From Cephalothrix simula (lineage: Eukaryota > Nemertea > Palaeonemertea > Archinemertea > Cephalotrichidae), in contig JAXIUW010219619.1 of NCBI GenBank assembly GCA_035591015.1, positions 1 to 10,651 of the forward strand: a stretch of DNA of 10,651 nt, read 5' to 3'. Of the stretch, positions 6,056 through 10,651 are shown piece after piece. Both the position numbers and the translations under genes were made by a program. How positions within the stretch are numbered: the first letter of the stretch is position 1; every line of letters begins with the position of its first letter. The notes beneath the pieces were generated by a model that worked only from the letters and a program-made list of their open reading frames with translations, searched no databases and was not told where the DNA came from.

Positions 6056-8129
6056 AGTAGCTGAAAACACTGCCAGTCTCTCTGTGCTTTGGCTAATTTA
6101 CAGCTGCTTAAACTTATCATGGATGACATTAATCCTAGCAACTATTGTGATACCTCTCGTGATAATTCAAGTCATATCTGTCAAAACACTTATTGAATTG
6201 TCGAAAATCAGCAAATCCTCAATCCACCTATGTCATATTATAAGTTGTGTTTTACCACTTGGATTATCTCCATATATCATATTCTTTCTCATTAGAACAC
6301 CTAGAGAAACTGGTGCAAATCATGATATGAGACAACTGCACGTCTTGCAGACTGTTAAAGGAGCATTAGGAGGTGCTCCAAGACTACTTGTGGCAACATA
6401 CATCCTGATGAACTTCAGCGAGTGCTTATCAGTCTGGTATATTTTGGATTATATTTTATTAGCACTATCAACTTGCTGGTGGTTAGCAACCATTGATAAT
6501 TGCATAGAAATTGGAAATTTTGAAGTAAATTCCACAGTTATTACAGTTACTTTCCGTTTAATATGGCGATTCGCAGAACTGGCATCACGAATTACTGCAA
6601 TGGCAATTTTCGCCAATGCTTATCATTTTTTCATAACACTGGTCATATGTCTTCACATGTTCACTGTTCTCCTGTGGCTGTGTATTCAGACAATGATGAA
6701 GTCAACAAAGACAAAGTTTGATCATTTAAGGAACATTTTTGCATCTGTTATGTACGTGTTTGTTTATTTCCAACTGAAAGAAAAATCATGGTTCAGATTC
6801 TATTCAATGAACATCATCACAATACTTGAGAATATCATATTGTTCATTGCCTGGTTTATAAGTGATTCACACGATTCCAAAAAGCAGAACAGTGTTTATC
6901 TTTACTCAGGACCAATATTTGGAGGCATCTTCCTTTTGATATTGTTGATGATTATTTCAAAGATGTGCGAGAGGAATGAAGAAGCTCAAAAGATATCAGG
7001 AGTTGAAAGAATCGATTGCACCGGTTGTAAAGGCAATATTTGTCATAAACATGGTGTAAACAAACGACCAATTAGTGTAATAAAAACTGATATAATTAGA
7101 TATATAAATAACCCACCAAAGCCTTTACCAGTCTGGAAAAATGAGACTGAAGTTCCCATTTCCATACCACAAATTGAAGGTAGAAAGAAACCGGAGTCTC
7201 TGTCTTTAACCTCAGTATCAAATCCGAGTACCGAGAGCAACTCACCGGTTTCAGAACTGGTGGATTCTGTTTATCAGTCAGGTGGTGATCTAACACCTGA
7301 AAATAAGACAGAAACCGAGAGCTTAAGTTCAACAATTCCTACACTATCACCTTCGCGGAAGAAGTATAAGCACAAGCCGTCAAACTCCATACTTAGTTTA
7401 GAAACAATAGACAGTGGAAATGGTTCGATTTATCGAACCCAGCCCTCGAATTACAACGTGGATTATCACAGTGATTATAGCTTGTCTGCTATGTCTTCAA
7501 ATCCTTCAAAGATATGCAAGATTAAAATAAATGACAATGGAAAGACTAATTTAAATAAATCTTTTGATACTGTTGAGTTTGAGCGCCGGCCACGAAGACA
7601 TCGTGATCGAGAAAGAAGTTCGACCTCTGTCCCGTATGAAGTTAAATCATTGAATAGATCACGCACGCGGACGGCACCTGAAAAATTGTGGTCTGATACA
7701 GTTAGTGATGATACTACTGACTATGATAGTGATGCAATGCGCAAAATAGCGCAAAGGTATCTGACGTATAATAATAATGAGCTTGAAAAATATAGACGAC
7801 GAAAACCTTCACTCTCTAGTGCCTTAACTGATGATGACTCATCTACTGTATTTTCTGATACTTCTTGTGAAAGACTAAAACGTAAACGCCAGGTTCTTGA
7901 AAGTGTTCACGAACACTCAACTCTAAAAAACAATACCAATTACGTAATAAATAATGTTTTGCCGTCAGAACCACACGGGAAACAATACGAACACTACTCA
8001 GGACATTCGGACTATGCTCTCACCTCTGATAATGACAGTAATCTTAGCTCTGCAAATTTGTTATTTAGCAGGCTCCAAAGAAAGAGGCATATAAGAGGCA
8101 ATAATGGAATGGAACATACATTTGTGTAA
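6000..8129 (+). CDS. XK-related (XKR/CED-8 family) multi-pass membrane protein
   Basis: This encodes a 709-residue protein. Known family members are plasma-membrane proteins; vertebrate XKR8 and its relatives and nematode CED-8 promote phosphatidylserine exposure in apoptosis, mostly after caspase cleavage. Support for the family: about 8-10 hydrophobic segments in residues 11-320, roughly 11-35, 42-64, 76-98, 126-165, 181-229, 243-260, 269-288 and 302-320. Motif LQTVKGALGGAPRLL (116-130) sits where the family has its E-x3-E-x-AP-Q block. WRFAELASR (189-197) and ENIILFIAW (277-285) are also characteristic. The start at 6000 follows an in-frame stop and has good context. After residue 325 comes a Cys/His cluster (C340, C343, C348, H349, H351), then about 350 disordered residues rich in Ser, Asp, Arg and Lys, with a DTTD tetrapeptide at 571-574. 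This tail is far longer than in XKR8. Family confidence is high; scramblase activity and subfamily are unproven, since the acidic residues of the 116-130 motif are replaced. Confidence 0.87.
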   Translation: MEVKEKEKIIKLIICLIIEVAENTASLSVLWLIYSCLNLSWMTLILATIVIPLVIIQVISVKTLIELSKISKSSIHLCHIISCVLPLGLSPYIIFFLIRTPRETGANHDMRQLHVLQTVKGALGGAPRLLVATYILMNFSECLSVWYILDYILLALSTCWWLATIDNCIEIGNFEVNSTVITVTFRLIWRFAELASRITAMAIFANAYHFFITLVICLHMFTVLLWLCIQTMMKSTKTKFDHLRNIFASVMYVFVYFQLKEKSWFRFYSMNIITILENIILFIAWFISDSHDSKKQNSVYLYSGPIFGGIFLLILLMIISKMCERNEEAQKISGVERIDCTGCKGNICHKHGVNKRPISVIKTDIIRYINNPPKPLPVWKNETEVPISIPQIEGRKKPESLSLTSVSNPSTESNSPVSELVDSVYQSGGDLTPENKTETESLSSTIPTLSPSRKKYKHKPSNSILSLETIDSGNGSIYRTQPSNYNVDYHSDYSLSAMSSNPSKICKIKINDNGKTNLNKSFDTVEFERRPRRHRDRERSSTSVPYEVKSLNRSRTRTAPEKLWSDTVSDDTTDYDSDAMRKIAQRYLTYNNNELEKYRRRKPSLSSALTDDDSSTVFSDTSCERLKRKRQVLESVHEHSTLKNNTNYVINNVLPSEPHGKQYEHYSGHSDYALTSDNDSNLSSANLLFSRLQRKRHIRGNNGMEHTFV

Positions 8130-8291
8130 TTTTTTGACAAAATTGTAAATTACATATGTACCCATTATATTTAATATATTTCTTATCGGCTATGATTTCA
8201 ATCTGCTTTTCAATAATAACTTTGGTAATCCTGTTTGTTTTAGTTTTTTGCATGCCAGCCATCAGAAAATCCTAGCAATGTACTGTCGCGC
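8130..8291 (+). other. Probable 3' UTR start of the XKR gene
   Basis: AT-rich sequence after the TAA at 8127-8129. No AATAAA occurs close to the stop. The nearest is at 8653-8658, so if that one is used the 3' UTR would include the duplicated CDS fragment and the MITE. Confidence 0.4.
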
Positions 8292-8423
8292 CTAAAACTG
8301 AAAATAAGACAGAAACCGTATGTTCAACAATTCCTATATTCTACACTATCACCTTCGTTGAAGTACATGTAGTTTAAGCACAAGCCGTCAAACTCGATAC
8401 TTAGTCTAGAAACAATAGACAAT
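8292..8423 (+). pseudogene. Partial duplicate of the XKR tail-coding sequence
   Basis: This stretch aligns in the same orientation with 7290-7414 of the CDS (codons for about residues 431-471). Shared exact blocks include CTGAAAATAAGACAGAAACCG, TTCAACAATTCCTA, ACACTATCACCTTCG, TAAGCACAAGCCGTCAAACTC, GATACTTAGT (CATACTTAGT in the CDS) and AGAAACAATAGACA. Outside indels the match is nearly complete. Differences include loss of about 6 bases after AACCG, an inserted piece near 8335-8341, and an insertion creating TACATGTA (8364-8371). These break the frame. There is no start codon, splice site or remaining gene body, so it is a gene fragment from a local duplication, probably recent given the identity. 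Confidence 0.85.
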
Positions 8424-8566
8424 GGGTGTTTTTAAATCAAAGGCGAGATATTTGAGTTTTGTAACAAATCTGTTACATGGTATTTTTTTGGTCGAATGCA
8501 GTGGAGCGGCACCAACATAACAGATTTAGACAAGTTTGTGTTAACAAGGCTGATTTAAAAGCACCC
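8424..8566. mobile_element. 143-bp MITE with 16-bp terminal inverted repeats
   Basis: The left end GGGTGTTTTTAAATCA (8424-8439) and the reverse complement of the right end (8551-8566), GGGTGCTTTTAAATCA, match at 15 of 16 positions. Further inside, AAATCTGTTA (8466-8475) pairs exactly with TAACAGATTT (8518-8527), so most of the element folds back on itself. AAT flanks both sides (8421-8423 and 8567-8569), consistent with a 3-base target-site duplication. It encodes no protein. A 3-base duplication with G-rich termini would fit PIF/Harbinger-type elements, but this is a guess. It sits exactly at the right edge of the XKR gene fragment. Confidence 0.8.
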
Positions 8567-9173
8567 AATGGCATTATACATTCGTGACAATTATTAGAGG
8601 CAAAATGCTTTCTACATTATAGCAAAAACATCATCTGCTTTTGATTATGGAAAATAAAGAAAAGGTTATAGACTTTTTACCATGTTAGAAATTTGAACCT
8701 TTTGGTTATATTCTACTTTCTATTACTTCTTATTATAGATTCAGTTTATATTTTCTTATATACAAAGTCATATATACAAATTTAAAAAAAATTGCCGATT
8801 AATCTACGATTCCAGCCAGAGATAATCGCTTTTAGTAGCATACATGAAATTCTCTGAAAATTGCGAGGATTTTTACTGTATACCGTAGTTATAAATGCCT
8901 TTTCAACCTCTGTATAGCTATTACAATACATTCATCAATTCAATTTTCTGATAAATTGTTTCCCTGGGATTTAGGACAAAATGCTAATTACTCAAAATAA
9001 AACTGCTACATAAAAATTAACTATTGGGAATTTCAATGGCACCGTTTATTCAGATGCAACTTTCATTGAAACAGGAGGCAATAAAATATTTTTTGACTGA
9101 TCAGGTTTATGAAATTAATTAGGTAATAAATAAAACTGTTAATGCGTGATTTGAAGTTGAACGTTCAAGAGAG
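8567..9173. other. Intergenic stretch with candidate poly(A) signals
   Basis: AT-rich, without coding potential. AATAAA hexamers lie at 8653-8658, 8997-9002 and 9080-9085. The first is the best candidate for XKR 3'-end formation, though isolated AATAAA is common in such AT-rich DNA. The promoter and any 5' UTR of the next gene must lie at the right end; no distinct core element stands out apart from an A/T-rich AATAAATAAAA about 45 bases upstream of the ATG. Confidence 0.4.
8653..8658 (+). terminator. Candidate polyadenylation signal AATAAA
   Basis: This is the first canonical hexamer after the XKR stop codon, about 520 bases downstream. A GT-rich downstream element is not obvious, so the call rests on the hexamer and position alone. 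Confidence 0.3.
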
Positions 9174-9273
9174 ATGGCAACTTTCAAAATTTGTATTTTA
9201 TTTCTGATAACTACAATACTTTACCACAAATTAGAGGGATCAGAAATGGTATTTGAATGTGGATTTAGAATCG
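9174..9273 (+). other. Exon 1 of the receptor-like gene
   Basis: The ATG at 9174 has A at -3 and G at +4. The exon encodes the signal peptide and 33 complete codons plus one base, and its donor is TCG followed by GTAAGT. Intron 1 is 9274-9600 (327 bases) and AT-rich, ending TTTTTCCTTACAG. Confidence 0.6.
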
Positions 9274-10386
9274 GTAAGTAAATACTTTTTTAAATAAAGC
9301 CCTAATCTAAAAAACACTATATTGAAAGAACATGATTAAATAGGATCTAATCTAATATTCAAAATGTAGATAATCTTAAGAGAACATATTCTCTCGAAAT
9401 TTTATCACATTATTTTTAACTTTAACTTTAAAGAAGAACGTTTTTAAAGAAAGCGTAATAGAAGAAGAAGAAATAAGAAATTATTAATTTCTTTTAGTCA
9501 TTGTACACATGTATACAATACAAGAATGAATAAATAAACCAGTTAAAACGATTTCTCATTTCCATTCATGGAGTTCAGAGATCATAATTTTTCCTTACAG
9601 TCCTGCCTGACGTAGGTGAATGGGCTATGAAAATGTGGCTGCAATTTTTGATAAAACATTTTGGCATTTGTCGGTTTGAACCACCATTAATTTATTCCTT
9701 TAACATCACTTTAAATGAGGAAAAAGTATTATCCAAACCAAGTAAGTGAAGAGCCTAAATTAAAATTGTGATGGCTAGTTCTGGCAAGCCATCCAAGATC
9801 TTCAAAACCTAAAAGACATATCAGATCAAATCACCCTTGATTGCTTGTATTTTTCAGTGTATGACACTCTTTTAAATTACGATCCTCAAATTATCATTGG
9901 TCCATTCTTTCCATCACTGAACGAATTTTCCAAAGTCACAAACACAACTTACTTAATCATAGACCAAAAATGGGGCCTTGAGGATGAACTCACTCGCCAG
10001 CAAGAGTTAAGTTCACAAAGCCTAAAATTGATAAATTTGATTCCACAACAAATTGAAACAATGCAGTTTATGGTAGAAACGATTCAAGAGATGAAAAAGA
10101 AAAGAATTTTGATACTTTATGCCACTGATAATCTAAAAGATGTATATGAAAGTAAGTACATTTAGAAAGCATTTTTGACAACACTCTCACGATATCATAA
10201 CAACAACTTTTTCCTGCAGTGTCCAACTATTTCAAGTCGTTGGTGGAAACCTTTGTAGAAATAATAGACAGTATGATCTACTACGGAAGCGTAACTTATC
10301 AGAAGACAATATCAAAAGTGACGAAAAAGAGAAAATATGACCTGATAATATTATGGGGAGACAAAGTATGGGAACCGCTTTCAACG
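9174..10386 (+). CDS. Secreted/extracellular PBP1-type ligand-binding domain, probable glutamate-receptor-like gene (5' part)
   Basis: Four exons, 9174-9273, 9601-9741, 9858-10151 and 10220-10386, total 702 bases and 234 residues, and the frame stays open across all junctions. All four introns begin GTAAGT or GTAAGA; the three complete ones end in CAG. The protein starts with a hydrophobic signal peptide (about 1-22, cleavage likely near LEG-SE). The mature part resembles the amino-terminal domain of ionotropic glutamate receptors and the wider ANF-receptor/PBP1 fold: YDPQIIIGPFFPS (88-100) occupies the place of the family's conserved IxGP strand-turn, followed by DQKW (116-119), a helix, the strand KRILILYATD (about 162-171), and a later strand KYDLIILWGD. 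NIT (68-70) and NTT (109-111) are possible N-glycosylation sites. No membrane segment or channel domain is in the window; it would lie further right. A guanylate-cyclase-coupled or metabotropic receptor, or a soluble protein, remains possible. Confidence 0.6.
9601..9741 (+). other. Exon 2 of the receptor-like gene
   Basis: 141 bases, entered and left in phase 1. It encodes residues 34-80, starting VLPDVGEWAMKMW, and the potential glycosylation site NIT. The donor is CCAA followed by GTAAGT; intron 2 (9742-9857) is 116 bases and ends GTATTTTTCAG. Confidence 0.6.
9858..10151 (+). other. Exon 3 of the receptor-like gene
   Basis: 294 bases, entered and left in phase 1. It encodes residues 81-178 and contains the IIIGPFFPS strand-turn and the second glycosylation site. 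The donor is GAAA followed by GTAAGT; intron 3 (10152-10219) is only 68 bases and ends CTTTTTCCTGCAG. Confidence 0.65.
10220..10386 (+). other. Exon 4 of the receptor-like gene
   Basis: 167 bases, entered in phase 1 and left in phase 0 before GTAAGA. It encodes residues 179-234, ending WGDKVWEPLST. The gene continues outside the window. Confidence 0.6.
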
Positions 10387-10570
10387 GTAAGAATTCATAA
10401 ATACATGTAAAAAAAGGAATATTAAGATCACTTAAGTTAATTTGACTAAATGATAGAATGAGGCACTGGAAAACGTCCCATTTCGGTCCACGAGTCGTTA
10501 TCTCCTTGAAGGGCCATTTAACCCTACCTTTGAAGGGCTATTTTGTGTGTGGTACCTGAAGGGGGGGCTC
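10387..10570 (+). other. Start of intron 4 (incomplete)
   Basis: Begins GTAAGA and holds one TACATGTA (10402-10409) and no further exon. The phrase TTTAACCCTACCTTTGAAGGG near 10517 resembles TTTAACCCTATTTTTGAAGGG near 824, in the same orientation, so parts of the 841-1485 mosaic recur here in a different arrangement. Confidence 0.45.
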
Positions 10571-10651
10571 ATTCGGCCCCCCCTAAGATCTCAGCCGTGG
10601 AAGGTCGTACTGAGTTGAAATTTGGTACACGTATGCATTAACTATCGATGC
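10571..10651 (-). repeat. Dispersed repeat, copy B (inverted copy of 1400-1485)
   Basis: The reverse complement aligns with 1400-1485 at about 73 of 81 positions, with one 5-base gap. It lies within intron 4 of the receptor-like gene and is cut by the window end, so the rest of the element probably continues to the right. Confidence 0.8.

Noticed and set aside
7043-7666. Minus-strand open frames inside the XKR gene
   Set aside because: Shadows of the long plus-strand coding frame.
8065-8262. Minus-strand open frame across the XKR stop codon
   Set aside because: Covers the CDS end and AT-rich 3' flank; no independent support.
9845-9857. Extension of receptor exon 3 leftwards in the open frame
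   Set aside because: These bases are the polypyrimidine tract and CAG of the acceptor; the spliced frame enters at 9858.
1-10651. CRISPR array, tRNA or rRNA genes, bacterial operon structure
   Set aside because: No regularly spaced repeats, cloverleaf-compatible segment or ribosomal RNA sequence was seen, and the gene structure is eukaryotic.

Overview
The window looks like nuclear DNA of an invertebrate animal, most likely a lophotrochozoan such as a bivalve mollusc. It is visibly AT-rich, has GT-AG introns, long gene-poor stretches full of short non-autonomous repeats, and an excess of the palindrome TACATGTA. I associate that palindrome with mollusc genomes, but the taxon is an inference. 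I see no bacterial operons, CRISPR array, rRNA or tRNA gene.

Layout: positions 1-5430 hold no convincing gene. They carry a GC-richer repeat mosaic (841-1485), a weak candidate terminal coding exon (1986-2114), two direct copies of a TTCCCTGA-rich MITE-like repeat (2733-3010 and 4441-4770, the second with a 24-bp perfect palindrome), and minor duplications. A fold-back element (about 5440-5720) lies just upstream of the main gene.

The main gene (CDS 6000-8129, one coding exon behind a 5'-leader splice acceptor at 5978) encodes a 709-residue XK-related (XKR/CED-8 family) multi-pass membrane protein. It has a long, Ser/Asp/Arg-rich cytoplasmic tail, and family-typical charged residues in one membrane motif are substituted. 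About 160 bases after the stop is a frame-broken second copy of roughly 125 bases of the tail-coding sequence. A 143-bp MITE with near-perfect terminal inverted repeats abuts it.

A second gene starts at 9174 on the same strand and runs off the right end. Four exons encode a signal peptide followed by a periplasmic-binding-protein type 1 (ANF receptor / ionotropic glutamate receptor amino-terminal) domain. Its fourth intron contains an inverted copy of the repeat at 1400-1485, cut by the window edge.

The two genes show no obvious functional link beyond both encoding membrane or extracellular proteins. I found no evidence for a new multi-gene system. The most notable observations are the divergent XKR protein, its downstream gene fragment plus MITE, and the structural rearrangement in the TTCCCTGA repeat.
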